Part shown: one piece after another, positions 23,417 through 35,472 of the stretch | Position numbering within the stretch: position 1 is the stretch's first letter | Layout: every line of letters starts with the position of its first letter | Origin: Rhodocollybia butyracea | Lineage: Eukaryota > Basidiomycota > Agaricomycetes > Agaricales > Omphalotaceae | Direction: 5' to 3' | Length of the DNA stretch: 64,000 nt | Assembly: GCA_015501585.1 (NCBI GenBank) | Contig: JADNRY010000124.1 | Span: forward strand, 1-64,000 | The notes under the pieces: model-generated | Seen by the model: only the letters and a program-made list of their open reading frames with translations | What the model was told of the DNA's origin: nothing | Databases searched by the model: none | Translations under genes and position numbers: made by a program

Positions 23417-23830
23417 TCAGGCAATGACACCATAGTGTCCGCGACGATTTGGGCGGTTGGAAAGATGAAGCCGACGGGACTGAACGCAAATAAAAATATT
23501 ATCCACGAGGGACTTCCAGGCTTTGGTATCACCAAGATGCCCCAAGAGGATAGCCCAGTGGGTACCGTCTGACTTAAGAGGAAAGTTGAGCGGAAGTCCA
23601 GGAGTGAGCGCCCTAGACTCATCATTGCAGTCAAACCACTCTTTGAACTGAAGGACACCCACGTCGGCATTGGTAGCAAGAGTGACAACATAGTCCGGCT
23701 CTTCAGCCATCTCAAATGTGTTACAATAGTTGGTGAAGACACCGCGGTAAAGGAAACCGCAACAACATGCTTCACTTCGCGATAAACGTGACCTTTGACC
23801 TTAACAACTTTCCAGTAGTACTGTTCACAA
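23417..23830 (-). CDS. Hypothetical protein fragment
   Basis: Minus-strand reading gives YYWKVVKVKGHVYREVKHVV (about 23770-23825) and, in an overlapping frame, EPDYVVTLATNADVGVLQF (23640-23710). The two frames overlap extensively, so at most one is used in each part. The mix of charged and hydrophobic residues is protein-like, but I recognise no family and cannot settle the splice structure. Confidence 0.25.
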
Positions 23831-24104
23831 CAGACAAAGACCGCGATGGAAGATATCTAGAATATTTCTGCAATGATAAGAATTCACTGTTGACATCGAA
23901 AGGAAGCTAAGATGGAAAGAGTTCCGAGTCCATGGAGTCTGGAAGAATAGTTGGGGGTGTTTGTATACCAATGAATCAAGCTGTCGAGCGACGTCTAGGC
24001 AGAGAAAGCATAGCTGGTCAAAGAACCCGAAAATTTGTGTTTGTGTGGTATCCCGTTTTTGATGTCTCCTCAGGTCTCTGGTAACCATTCTTCTTCACCA
24101 GATA

Positions 24105-24498
24105 CATCAGGAAAAGCTGTTTTTGCCTAGGTGACCCCAGAGTGGCCTAAAGCAAACTAGGTGACCTATGAATCCTATGGCATCCCAGGAATTTGGGCTC
24201 GTCCCTTGCCAGTCAAGGCTCTTGAGGATTCCCTAGGGTATCCTAGGATATCCTAGGCAAACCCAGGGCAAGCCTAGGTTTGCCCAGGTTTGCCCAGGTG
24301 TTCCCCAGGTGTTCCCCAGGTGTTCCCCAGGAGCACCTGGGCAAACCTGGGCAAACCTAGGCTTGCCTAGGAAATTCTCAAGAGCCTTGACTGGCAAGGG
24401 ACCAGCCCAAATTCCTAGGATGCCATAGGAATCATAGGTCACCTAGTTTGTTTTAGGCCACTCTGGGGTCACCTAGGCAAAAACGGCTTTTCCTGATG
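24105..24498. mobile_element. Foldback element, family F1, copy 2 (394 bp)
   Basis: It has the same ends as 4938-5267 (CATCAGGAAAAGC / GCTTTTCCTGATG) and the same inner arms. The centre differs: a GTTCCCCAGGT unit is repeated three times at about 24299-24330. The flanking dinucleotide TA on each side is consistent with a 2-bp target duplication. Confidence 0.9.
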
Positions 24499-24617
24499 TA
24501 TGTACACGGTAGATGAGAAAAGATGGGTCAGTTGAGTTGAGAAGCGCCCAAGTGCCGGTATACAGACATCTGAGCATTTGCATAGTTAGATATTGAAGTA
24601 CCAAGAAAAGATGACAC

Positions 24618-25441
24618 TTACGAGTAGCGGTATAGGCCAGAACTCTTGCCTGCGGTAAAGGGCACCCAAATCCAACGAGATGCTATTTTTTTTGAGTGAG
24701 TGCTAACACTACGGACTCGGGCTCCGATAAGCCCAAAATTCATTGCCCGCAATGAAGGTGAAAACCCCGAGGAAACGCTATCTAAGTGGGAGGGTTTGTA
24801 AGTCTGAATGAGTTTCAAGAAGAGCAAGTCAGAGACGTACCGGCATGCGTCAAAAATGGGTATCATGTACTTTGGATGAATGATTAAGGGGTTGAAAGTT
24901 CTGAGCGTTGAACATTGGAGCCAGCCAAAAAGAGAAGAGCTCCGAGTGGGGTTGGGATGGTAAAGGAGAAGGACCGAATGCACATAGAGAGTTGCACCGA
25001 AAAAGTTGAGCGGTGAATCATGTTCTTTGGACGGGACATAAGGCGGAAATTTTTCATACCTGCATGGTACATGTTAGAAAGCGGACCATCCGTGTTTGTT
25101 TCAAGTACTTCATTTTCACCCACTCTAGGACTGAAAATCTTGGACATGGTGTCAACCAGTTGGAGGCATAGCTAAGAGAACAGGTTTTGGGGGGTTGACG
25201 CTACGGTTCGTTTCATGCAGAGCTAGAATGCTAGAATTAGGATAGAATTCGTGAACTAGAAACGAAACTCACCAGGGCCATGTTGGTTTTCTGCTTGTAT
25301 ACCAGCATACAGTACTTTGCGCGTTTGTTGTTGCGGAGATAGCCAGATTTTGCAGTTGTGGGAACCGATCCATGGAATTGGACGATTCGACGCATCATGA
25401 TGGAGAAATTTAAAAAGCGGATTGGTTTTTGGTAATGGCAA
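24618..25441 (-). CDS. Hypothetical, possibly spliced ORFs
   Basis: Candidate exons on the minus strand are 25256-25441 (LPKTNPLFKFLHHDASN, IPWIGSHNCKIW, followed by a GTGAGT donor near 25273), 24884-25147 (starting MSKIFSPRVGENEV) and 24618-24983. The donor and protein-like composition are suggestive, but no family is recognised and the last two frames overlap. Confidence 0.25.
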
Positions 25442-27356
25442 GCCGCGTGGTCAACTCAACGGTTGGTTCATGTAGACGGGATTAATCCTAGAACCTGATC
25501 GTTAGTACAAACACCGTAGATTAGACGGAGACCCACCGTCACTCTGGATGACAATCGGGAGTCAGATGCGTTGACAACGACGGCTAAGCTGGTGAGATTC
25601 TGGTGGTGGTAAGCCCGTTGTCAACTCTGTACGTACGCAGAAAAATCTTAGAGTTCAAAGTAATAGTCTTTTGTAAGGAATGGCCCGGCGGAATAGGAGC
25701 AAAAACCTCACCGAAGTTAGTATAGGATTCCTTCGTGTATACCAGTGGCAGTCAGCCTGAGTCCGTCGTGTGCAGAGATGGCCCAAATATGTTGCAAACT
25801 GGCTAGAGAACCTGACGCGTTCACAACAATACTCGAGTAATAAAGTGGATAGCCTGGAACGGTGGACAAGGGTGATGTCCAAGTCATCAGCTGCATATAT
25901 CTGTCAAAGTAGAAAGTACTGTAGAGTCCTGATATCAGAGGATTGATGAATAATCCTCATGAATCAATGAAATCCACCCAGACTGCATACAGCTTCCTCT
26001 CGCATTACATTTGAAATTTCTCCGTGAAATTGAAACATCAAGTGCGTCGATACCACGACATGTCTTGTCATGAATACAGGTGGTGACTGAATCAGAGCCG
26101 AAGTACTGAAGGACTTGGGATACATGGACTGCAACAATATCAGTGAGGTAATGAATGTAGTATGAAAAAGCTACACCCTGCATCAACTTCAAGCACTTCA
26201 AGACATACACGCATGGCACTTTGCTGCCACTGGACTACTCGGTATTTGCACTGTATTCAATCTACAGATGAGCCAGTCACGGTTTGATTAAAAAAAGAGG
26301 AAAATTACGCATTGTCATTCATATTCAACATTCCAACAGCATCGATGAGACAAAAACACCAGCCACGGCGCTTACGAAGCAACTTAAACAGGCGCTTCCG
26401 ACACTTAAAATCAGCGGTTGCTATGAGTCTTCTTTGCCTGGCGTCTTGGACGATCTTCAGTGTGACTTTCCGTACATATCTGCTTTCCTTGCACCGCTCT
26501 TGTTTCAAAAGCTAATTCAATTCTGGATTCCTGTAGTAACTCCTCAAGTAGGGATGGAGTATTCCGTCTGAAGAAGGTTTCTCGATGTGTAAACGCGTTT
26601 TCCTATTCGAGCACCGATTTGGGTGTATAGCCGCCGGTGCTATCGAATTCAGAATCTTTGTTTGTATCCACACAGGTAACAATTTCTTTCAGTTTTATAC
26701 GAAAGTAAGAGGATGACAGGCATACCTTCCTGCTACCAAAATTCCAAACTGTATCTCAATATTCTTTCCAGCACCAAGTTCCAGTCCGTAGTTCGTAACT
26801 CTTCAAAGCTTTGTCCAAATATCGGGTATGAATATAGATATATTGAACATCCTTATGTCGTGTATTTTGACGCAACGTTTCCTTTGTGCGGAGCTAGAAT
26901 GGCATCAATGAATCAGATCAACCTGACTCTTCATGCCACGAAAAGATCGTCGAGCTAATTCTTTTAAGCTTTACACGGAGTCTCCAAGGGGAAGTTATAT
27001 AGCTTATAATATATAAATAAATCCTTATGTAGCTGTGTGTTCTTCAGTTCGAATGCCCGGAGGCATTCTGAATATTTGTAGATCATTGGCGGTTTGGCAA
27101 AGTACTACAGCTATAACACTGTTACAGCTCGAGTTTGGCTTGAGTGATGGGAATGTGATAATGCCGCCACATTCGAAAGACTTAGGTAAAGTACGTTTTC
27201 TTTCCATAGTCATTTCAATATAATGTGATTCTTTTCAAGCTCAAAGAATTTCCGTCGTCTTTTTCCTCATGGGTGATTGCCACCAACATTTACTAGTACT
27301 GCTTATAAAATCCCATCAAAATTGCTCGAGCCAGGTTTCTTACTTTACTCTTCAAA
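25442..27356. other. Mostly empty; two weak ORFs
   Basis: A plus frame at 26284-26571 (95 codons, starting MIKKRGKLRIVIHIQHSN) and a minus frame at 25935-26219 have no recognisable domain. 27001-27020 is an AT-only tract. No RNA gene or repeat is seen. Confidence 0.35.
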
Positions 27357-29042
27357 ATGGCTAGCATGATTGTATGTACTAGTGCTACATCTCCGCCCTT
27401 GCATAACACGGTACGCCGAGGTGTATACGCCAATGATGAAACCTGACTCAAAATATGGGATCTAGATGGGTGCTCTCCTTATCGGTGTACTGTAAGTGCT
27501 CACAGCCTTCACTTTGCCCCCTTGTTGATGCTTGCTCAGGATATCCGCCGTGTGGGTGGTGGCCTAGCGATATGCTTTCCTTAACATTGATTTGGTGCCG
27601 TCTAGGCTCTGGGGAATATTGGTCGTGCAGACCTACATTTACTTTGCGGTGAGTGCGCTAGCTGTCTACCACTCTCAGTTTTGTTGACGGAAACCATCAC
27701 AGACGTTCTTTAACCAAGATACCGTCCAGCTTAAATCATTTGTGCGTCCTACCTTACCTAACTTTGCTTGATGGTGCACTGATAGACACTTGCCTGCTCG
27801 GTTAGGTTTTCTTTGTTTTGTGAGTCTGCAAATATTCAATCTTTTTCCATCTGTATCTCACACCTTTCGCGTCTCACGCAGTATCCTCGACACCGCTCAT
27901 CAAGCAATGCTCTGTCATTTAATCTACGTCTATCTTGTATCAAATTATGGTAATACGGAATATCTTGGGATTGTCATATGGTAATACCTTTTCGATTACT
28001 TCTGTTCTTGGCTTCATTCTCTGTGCAGGAGCATATTGGTAAGCCATTGTAACGCATACGATGATCCACAAGGATGACAAGTTGTGTTTCGGATTTCAAA
28101 AAGGTAATGGTGCTTCTCTCGGTAAGTGTTTATTCTTCTGTTTGATTTGACGTTAAACTAAAGATTTCTCCAATGCAGGCAATTATTGCTATGGTCATCC
28201 AACTGTAGGTGTACTGTCATTGGGTGCAGAGCATGGTTGACTGAGTTTGCGTTAGCTTCATGTGCTGGCGGATCTGGATACGTGAGTACTACGCTTGTAT
28301 AATTTCTATCCAGTGTTCTGACCTAAACTATTGTCAATAGTGAGCCACAAGAATGTGTACTGGATTTGCCCTGTCGTCAGTGACTTTATATATATATTGA
28401 ATCTAGGCTCAACGGTGTACTTTCCGCAGATCCTTATCGTTGTGGCGAGCTTCACAGTCACCATGGGTAAGAGAGTTGATCCTTCATTGCTACTGTATAT
28501 TGATGTTGTCGGTAGTTTATTTTGGAAAATCGTCTGTACAGTCTATAACCAGAAGTTACCGCCATTTCTGACGTGCCTTGCTTCAGTTGGTATCTCCGGA
28601 CATGGGTGGAACTCGCGAAACTCAGTGTAGGTTGATCTAAGAACCTCCTTTGCTGTATCTCATCTTTCACAGGTCATCTCACGAGCAGTCAATGGATTAA
28701 ATTTTGGTGGAGATATGGCAATCACATTCGCTCTGGTAGGCTGTGTTTTGTATTTGCATTTTTTCAAGATTTTGATGAGTGGCCTCGTTAGGTCTATTTA
28801 CTTGGCACCTTAAAATCTGGTATCAAAAGGTAAGGGCAATGCATGGATGGACTATTGAACTGTGCCCTACACTGCTGATGTAGGACGAATGCGTTTTTGA
28901 ACCATTTGATGCTGCAAACCGGCCTGCTAACAACGTATGTTGTCTCGCTATTGCTCTCATATCATGCTAAATTGGCTTGCTGATAAGGCTGTGTGCAATC
29001 TGTTTGCTGATATCGGTTAGGGCGCCTGCTCTGCTTACCTGA
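27357..29042 (+). CDS. DUF6534-like integral membrane protein, intron-rich
   Basis: It starts MASMIVCTS at an ATG following a CTCTTCAAA context. Introns are short and clean: after 27417 (GTACGC...TCTAG), 27489 (GTAAGT...TCTAG), 27651 (GTGAGT...CACAG) and 27738 (GTGCGT...GGTTAG). Spliced exons read MGALLIGVL, WGILVVQTYIYF, FFNQDTVQLKSFVFFVFI, LDTAHQAMLCHLIYVYLVSN and YGNTEYLGIVIW. Later come AIIAMVIQL, FMCWRIW, ILIVVASFTVTM and TNAFLNHLMLQTGLLTTLCA. This alternation of hydrophobic segments, with DTAHQ after TM2-3 and TGLLT in the penultimate helix, is the layout of Agaricomycete multi-pass DUF6534 proteins of unknown function. The last helix is not clear, so the 3' end (TGA 29040-29042) may be premature or continue through another intron. 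Confidence 0.7.
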
Positions 29043-30127
29043 AAACATTGAAAGTTGAATATCGCTGTTGATGTATGATACCGACATTCACTGAACATGG
29101 CTCTGTGTGCTGGAAGTCGGAGCCTGAAAGCACGAGAGTCTGATGTATTGTTGGAACAGTCATGATGGATGTAGCGTACAGATAAAATGAATGGAGGTTA
29201 CTGTTGACATGAGGTTTTTGAATTCATAGCCCAGTTCTGCAAATCGGAAGTTGGATACTGAGATTGCTGGAATGGTTTCTTGCGATACCAGGACTCGAAA
29301 GTACGCTTGTAGCGCGACTTCAAGCGCTGAACAACCAAGAAAGAACAAAGAATATGAATTAAGGAATGATGTCAATGAAGAGCTGACGAATACGCTGCTT
29401 TGAAAGTTGGGCTGCTGCAACTCTAACTAGTGTCCATGACTGTTAGGCTGACGATCATGGAAGCTGTACAAGGGAAGCATCAGGACTGAATTTCAAAGAA
29501 ACTGGATAATGAAAAGATAAGGTTTACCCAAGTTCAAACAATGGCTACATCCACCAAATATGTCCGACAATTCAAGATATTGAGGTATCCTTAACCCGTC
29601 TCTCTCCTCTCTCCCTCCCCTCGCCACTCTCCCTTCTCTAGCCGCTGTATCATCTCTTTCTGCTCTCACCGCTGTTTGCACGTTCTCTCTTATTGATCTT
29701 ATCTTCCGCACAGTAAGAATTTTCTCCGCCAGTGCGTTTGATGATTATGAATCGCGGTATCTCATTGGCAAGAGGTGCGGCCTGTGCGATTGGGAGAGGC
29801 GAGGGTCTGAGGGTTTGGGTTAGAGATTGGGATTGAGATTGGGATTGGGAGTTTCAAGTCGAGTAAAATGTGATATGTATGGCGCAGTCGATATCGGAGC
29901 GAGGACGTGTTCAGGGATCATAGGGATCATAGTATAGTACGAGTGTTGGGTTTGGGTTTGGTACAACTGAGATTGGGTAGATACAATTTAGTCAATTAGT
30001 ACATATGTGTATCCGTATTGTCTCTAATCTCTAGTGGGAACAATGATAGCAACAAAAGCGGGTTCATATACAAGGATAAAGAATAGGACTAGGGAAACAT
30101 GATACAAACATCGCATTCAAAGTATTC
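29043..30127. other. No supported gene
   Basis: It contains a C/T-rich tract (29595-29660) and short GGGATT-type simple repeats (about 29826-29850). No coding or RNA gene is seen. Confidence 0.5.
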
Positions 30128-31573
30128 TTAAGCACACTTGCTATCTGATCTGACTTTTCGGCCACTCGCATGATAAGCAACACCTTTTCCTTCACGCTTA
30201 GCTTCCTGCATGCGCACATTTGCAAACCATCCAGCAGATCTGCAAAGGAAGGCCTGCCAGGTCTGGGTGTCTATACCGTGAGCCTTAGCCTAGGCTCCAT
30301 TTGAATATTGCATGTCAAAGTAATGTAAAGAAACCTACTGGCGCTTTTAGCATTTCATCAAGAGAAAGGATGAACTCCTCTCCCTTGACTGTACACTGCT
30401 TCCCTTTCGAGTCCCTATAAATCAAAAAATTATCCCAGAGACCATTCTTCTTCAAGCATTCCTCCAAAAAATCAAAATCTTGTCTCTGCTGCAAGAAGTG
30501 GAAAGAGTCAGATACTTGCTGTACGTAGGGAAGAGCTGGTCACCTTTTCATTAGTTGGCAGTTTGGCGAGGGTTTTGGTCTTCTTTTGGTTAGTCGACGG
30601 TTGGGCTCGGGGCTTGGCCTCCGCATATGACTTCTCGGACAAAGAACTAAAAATTGAAGTACTTCTATCCATCGCAGTTGAATGTTGCGCAGGTCGAATA
30701 GTTTTAGTCGGCTGTTTGGCAAGGGATTTGGTCTTCTTTTGGTTAGTCGACGGTTGGGCTCGGGGCTTGGCCTCCGCATATGGCTTCTCGGACAAAGATC
30801 TAAAAACCAAAGTACTTCTATCCATCGTAGTTGAATGCTGCGTGGGTCGAATAGTTTCCCAGAGTTCATCTTCGATTTCTTTGTCGGTATCTAATTCTGG
30901 TGAGCCAGCACCCTCTGCTTGCACACCCTGTGGTGAGGGCGATCAGCTTTCCGTAAACAAGCTCTCATCAATCTGTCAGGTGGCAGAAAGTGGCAAGGGT
31001 CAGGATGTCATCTAAGCCATACAAGAAAGGTCTGGTCACCTTTGGCTCAGATAATGATGACTGGCTTTCCTGGGCAGGAACCGACTCCGTATCCAAGGAC
31101 CATGGCGCAATTGGAGCTTGACCACCATTTTCTATTTGCTTCTCGACGGATGTGCTGGTTGTAGGCGTGTCTGGGGGGGTGGTGAAGGGTGAGTCGTTCT
31201 TGGTTTCGGAATTCAACAGATTAAACACTTGAGAACTATCGGATTGTTGTTCGGATAACAACACCAAGGGAACTTTATTCTTTTGAAATTTTACAAGCGA
31301 TTCATGCGTGAGGACTTGCACATTCCGCTGTGCTAGAGGTTTTGAGATGGCTGGACATGAATGAGTAAAACAAGACATCTACAAAAAACTTGTGACTTAC
31401 TTTTGTTGAACCATTGGATGACAATTTTTCCTTTTTCATCAAAACTATCGACCTAAGGAAAACACAAAGTTGGTAACAGAGGTTGATGACAGATTAGTGC
31501 TGCTTACTATCCCCAGCCACAGGGGAAAGCCAGGTTGTTTTGCAAGGACGAGGTCTCCGACAGAAAAGCTCAT
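30128..31573 (-). CDS. PWWP-like domain protein with two 51-residue repeats
   Basis: The start codon at 31573 opens with SFSVGDLVLAKQPGFPLWLG, the first strands of a PWWP chromatin-reader domain (PLWL in place of PWWP). After an intron, VDSFDEKGKIVIQWFNK continues the barrel. A linker with STSVEKQIENGG and ESQSSLSEPKV follows. Then two tandem repeats of about 51 residues occur (30560-30860), each with RP-QHST-MDRST, SLSEK-YAEAKPRAQPSTN and QKKTK. The C-terminal exons read FDFLEECLKKNGLWDNFLIY and, after an intron (GTAGGT...TATAG), WFANVRMQEAKREGKGVAYH, ending in TAA at 30128-30130. One interruption lies inside 31290-31380, possibly an intron. PWWP domains usually bind methylated histone tails on DNA; the partner here is unknown. 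Confidence 0.6.
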
Positions 31574-32391
31574 GGTGGTAAGAGGCGTTAGATGTTCAAC
31601 ATGCAGCAAGCTGGCCAAGGGAACCCATTACGCACATGACACTAATTTTATCAGAATTTTCAGATCACTTTTCACTTCCAGGGGGTTATCTTCGTTTATC
31701 TACAGATTGCAAAATATATTTGAGTCGAAGATTGCCCACTGATTAAAAATCAAGTACCGATACTGACAACTTCGTTCAGGTTCAGTTAAAGGAAAGAAGT
31801 ACATGGAGGGTCACCATGACGGTCACACCCTCCATTTTTCATTTTTTTCATATTATCACCCTATCTATGTGAGAGGAAGCTCATCTTATCTGCACCTCCT
31901 ATTAGCCACCTACTTGGTACTACGGTGAGTTAGCACTAGCAGAGCCTTGGAATGGGTAAAGAAGACTTGAAGGAAGACGTAGTTGAGAGCTGATCCTAGA
32001 TAGGGCCGCGCTGAAGTTATCACCTTCATTATCAGAACACTAAACGCAAGTTGAGCAACGAAACCGTCGCTTTTAGGCAGTGCAGACCTCAAAGGTTATT
32101 CGGTAAATCACAAAGGTGATTCGGTCAATATCACAAATCGGATTCACTATCACAAATCAAATTGTGATCAGATTAATAATTATTTGACATACTATTAGGG
32201 ATGTTGTACATAGTAGTAGTACATAACAGTAGAGGACCACTAACAGGCCATCTACTAGGCTTTCAAGGATTATGGGGCAAGTCCTAAAAAAACTCGGCAA
32301 AAGCTTTTTCTTGGGCACAAGTGACGCAGTGACGCGTTCGTCCTGGAGGCTGACATGCTACTGTTGCCCTCGATTGTTCAGTAATCGAAGC
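31574..32391. other. No supported gene; one small palindrome
   Basis: ATGGAGGGT...ACCCTCCAT at about 31802-31836 forms a short hairpin. Around 32100-32165 the phrase ATCACAAA is repeated. Nothing coding is evident. Confidence 0.45.
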
Positions 32392-32480
32392 CCGCGCCTC
32401 GATGCTCCGACTCATCATCACATCCGACAAGCCCACCTTTCCTGGAAACTTACAATGATAGGTCTTATCATATACATTGA
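32392..32480 (+). pseudogene. Partial duplicate of the exon at 33636
   Basis: CACATCC-ACAAGCCCA-CTTTCCTGGAAAC and the following TATCATATACATTGAA match 33643-33722. It is a detached fragment of the gene at 33572, separated from it by foldback copy 3. Confidence 0.65.
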
Positions 32481-32805
32481 AGTAAGTACAATCTCCGGTT
32501 TTGGAGAAGTCCTTCCTAAATATTCATGTGCTCGAGGCAGCGCAGCCTTCTCAGTAAATATTATAATTGCCAATAACCAATAGGCTGCAGTGATAGAAGA
32601 GTAGTGCCCATGCCCCATCTACTCCAAGTACAAACTCAATCTCATGGGGGAAGCCTTTATAGTTGTGGAACAAGAAACCGATATGTAGTGCGTTCCCCAT
32701 CTCTGATTCCCTTGATGGACTATGTCACGTACAACTAAGACAAGGAAGAGAAGGATATTTCAAGACAACATATACATTGAGTCTTGGGTAAATGTTGATG
32801 GGCTT

Positions 32806-33178
32806 CATCAGGAAAAGCTGTTTTTGCCTAGGTGACCCCAGAGTGGCCTAAAGCAAACTAGGTGACCTATGAATCCTATGGCATCCTAGGAATTTGGGCT
32901 CGTCCCTTGCCAGTCAAGGCTCTTGAGGATTCCCTAGGCAAGCCTAGGTTTGCCCAGGTTTGCCCAGGTGCTCCTGGGGTACACCTGGGGAACACCTGGG
33001 CAAACCTGGGCAAACCTAGGCTTGCCCTGGGTTTGCCTAGGATACCCTAGGGAATCCTCAAGAGCCTTGAATGGCAAGGGACGAGCCCAAATTCCTAGGA
33101 TGCCATAGGATTCATAGGTCACCTAGTTTGCTTTAGGCCACTCTGGGGTCACCTAGGCACAAATGGCTTTTACGGATG
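32806..33178. mobile_element. Foldback element, family F1, copy 3 (373 bp)
   Basis: The left end CATCAGGAAAAGCTG is intact; the right end has drifted (TTTTACGGATG). The centre contains GGTTTGCCCAGG and CACCTGGGGAACACCTGGG units. The flanking TT on both sides is consistent with a 2-bp target duplication. Confidence 0.9.
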
Positions 33179-33571
33179 TTGGGAGATATAATTTTACTAA
33201 AGGTCCACTTTTTTTTGGCTACTTAGCTTAACAGGATCAAAGTTGCTTCTCAATACGAAGTTGACGACTTTCTTGTGCTCACAGATTCCAGATTGCAGGC
33301 GCATTCTTTGCAAACAAGAAACTCTATTGATAAATATGCTGATACCATTCGTATGTTTTTCTATAGCTGAAAAACAGCCAGCTCCCAATTAACATTGAAA
33401 ATATCTGCACCTCGCTTTCACCACAATAATCTTAGCTCCCCAGCAAAATCATGTGATGCACCAGGTATGTAGACTTATCGCTGAAGTCTGTGTTTATGCC
33501 AATACTAGAATGCGCCCTGAATAGTACTACAAACCAATACGGCAATTCTGCGAGAGATCCAGGAGATTTGA

Positions 33572-34520
33572 ATGGTTGTTCAAGAGATTCTCAGTAATCA
33601 AAAAGGCCCTGCTCCGCGAGATCAATTCTGCGACTCATCACATCCGATAAGCCCATCTTTCCTGGAAACCTACAGTGTAAGGCTAGGTGGGAGTAAAGAC
33701 CTATCATATACATTGAAAGATCTTCCCAACCCGCCACATACAAAGTTCTACTTGCACCCAGCGGCTTATATGCAACATTTATGGGCCAACTGGGATGATG
33801 AGGACAAGCATTGGGATCCCACCATGGGCTTAGGAGATTATATCATCAAGGGCACAAAAATCGCAATGAAGCATTGGCCATCGGTGGCTGAACCTTGGCG
33901 CAATCCATTGAGAACTCAATGGTGGAAATACGAGGTAAGTTTCTCCCCTGGGATCGAATATTGACATCCGACTGAGTGCACATTTCTATTAGATTCTGGT
34001 GAACGAGTCACGGAATTTTCCTTCCATAGACAGGTTTTTGCAGGCGTATTCTGACCCAAATGGCAAACCACGAATGATTACAGAAATTGGCAAAATCATT
34101 GTTCAAAGAAACAAAATCGCAGATCCCCGACGTCAAAAGAGCTACAGGAAAAAGAAAGTAGTTTCATCTTCCGTCGAGAGACTTCCATTGTCAATGACTC
34201 CCCAGTGCTCTGGAACTTCTGTTCCATGTTCTTCACAAACTGCTTCATCCTTCACTCGCTATTGTGGTGTACTGGTGAAAAATTTCAACTTTGAAGGAGT
34301 GGATACATCAAACAACGACAGTGTTCGATCAACTGCTGAGGCTTTTGTCCACAAAGCAGGCTGCTTTCATTCTGGAACTGGATTCAGCGCTTCAATCTAT
34401 GGCGAAAACTGTCTTTTCCTAATGTGGAAGCATAAACACGATGCAGAGGCATTTGTGAATGCCTTCAACAATCACCCAATGATGTATCAAAATTTAGAAA
34501 TTGCACCATATTTTCAGTAA
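33572..34520 (+). CDS. Unrecognised two-exon gene
   Basis: Exon 1 reads LPNPPHTKFYLHPAAYMQHL, WANWDDEDKHWDPTMGLGDY and MKHWPSVAEPWRNP. The intron is 33934-33991 (GTAAGT...TATTAG). Exon 2 continues in frame with ESRNFPSIDRFLQAYSDPNG, KPRMITEIGKIIVQRNKI, then YCGVLVKNFNFEGVD, GTGFSASIYGENCLFLMWK and FVNAFNNHPMM, to a stop at 34518-34520. The long frames without stops on both sides of a consensus intron make it a real coding region. I recognise no family. A partial duplicate of exon 1 lies at 32392-32480. Confidence 0.55.
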
Positions 34521-34559
34521 ACAGCTCCGTATGGGTGTAGTGTTATGGTTGGTTATGGA

Positions 34560-35472
34560 ACATATCAGTGTGTACAGAACGCAGAGAGCAAATGTATTTC
34601 TCCAGTAACGCAGGAAGGAGTCTGACTTCTATCGTCCAGTAGCTTTCACTACGTCTGGTGGTACGCCGAGAAGAAGGAGGTAGGTTGTACTGCCAATGCG
34701 AAAGGAGTGGCCAGTGATGCAAGGAATGCCATGTCTCAACCAAACTTGGTTGCAGATGTCCATAAAAAATTGTTTCAACATCACCTTGAGATCTCCTCTT
34801 TGATCTCTGTAAGCGCACAGCGGATCGGAAGGGGAGAGATTGTTGTAGTGAATGTCACTGGTCCACCAAAGCAGGGTTGGGATCTGTAGCAGGGTTCGGG
34901 ATGGAAGATAGGAATGACTGTTTCACCTCTGACTGGTTTGCACTTTGTTCTCGGAAGCTTCAGTGGTCTACTACCGTTCTCATCAGGAGCGCCCAGGTAT
35001 GTCACAGTGCGGTTATCGAGGAGACCTTGGTAATGTTGGGGCTGATGGGAAGAGACTCACTGGCTCTCATCTGACCCAACCACATAGCTTTGGCGTGTGC
35101 TGCTACACATAGATGTAGCCTATTACGACCAGAGAGATCGAGGTCATTGTGAAGATGGACAATATAAGCTTCTTTGGCTGGGAGTCGTTCTTCGCGTCTA
35201 GAAGACGCGGGAGCTTGTCTTTCGATGCCTTGTAACATGTCTCCGAGATTTTTTCCACCCATCCATCCTGCACCTTTCCTGATGTGCCACGACTTGACCG
35301 CTGATAGGTAGCCTCGTGCGGTGCCTCCAGCAACTGAACCGGCAAAGGAGGCTGCGTATTCACACAAAACCCATTCTGGAGCAGGAAGAACCTCGCCAAG
35401 CGCATTAGTAAAAGCAGAAAAGGTAGTTGGGTCCGGATGTACGGCTTCACTTTGTAAGGTACCCACCCACAT
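34560..35472 (-). pseudogene. Tyrosine recombinase (xerD/Crypton/DIRS-like), broken
   Basis: Readable blocks are FAGSVAGGTARGYLSAVKSW (about 35310-35350), IRKGAGWMGGKNL, LDLSGRN and AMWLGQMRASESLP carrying the first catalytic Arg. A second set follows: PLKLPRTKCKPVRGE (about 34930), then RHGIPCITGHSFRIGSTTYL with the H-x-x-R (34692-34709), GVPPDVVKATGR and SDSFLRYWR with the Tyr. A TAG replaces the expected Trp after ATGR. This matches the tyrosine recombinases of Agaricomycete Crypton- or DIRS-type elements. No reverse transcriptase is adjacent, so Crypton-like is more likely. It abuts the 3' truncation point of the Spt5-like copy 2 and probably caused it. Confidence 0.75.
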
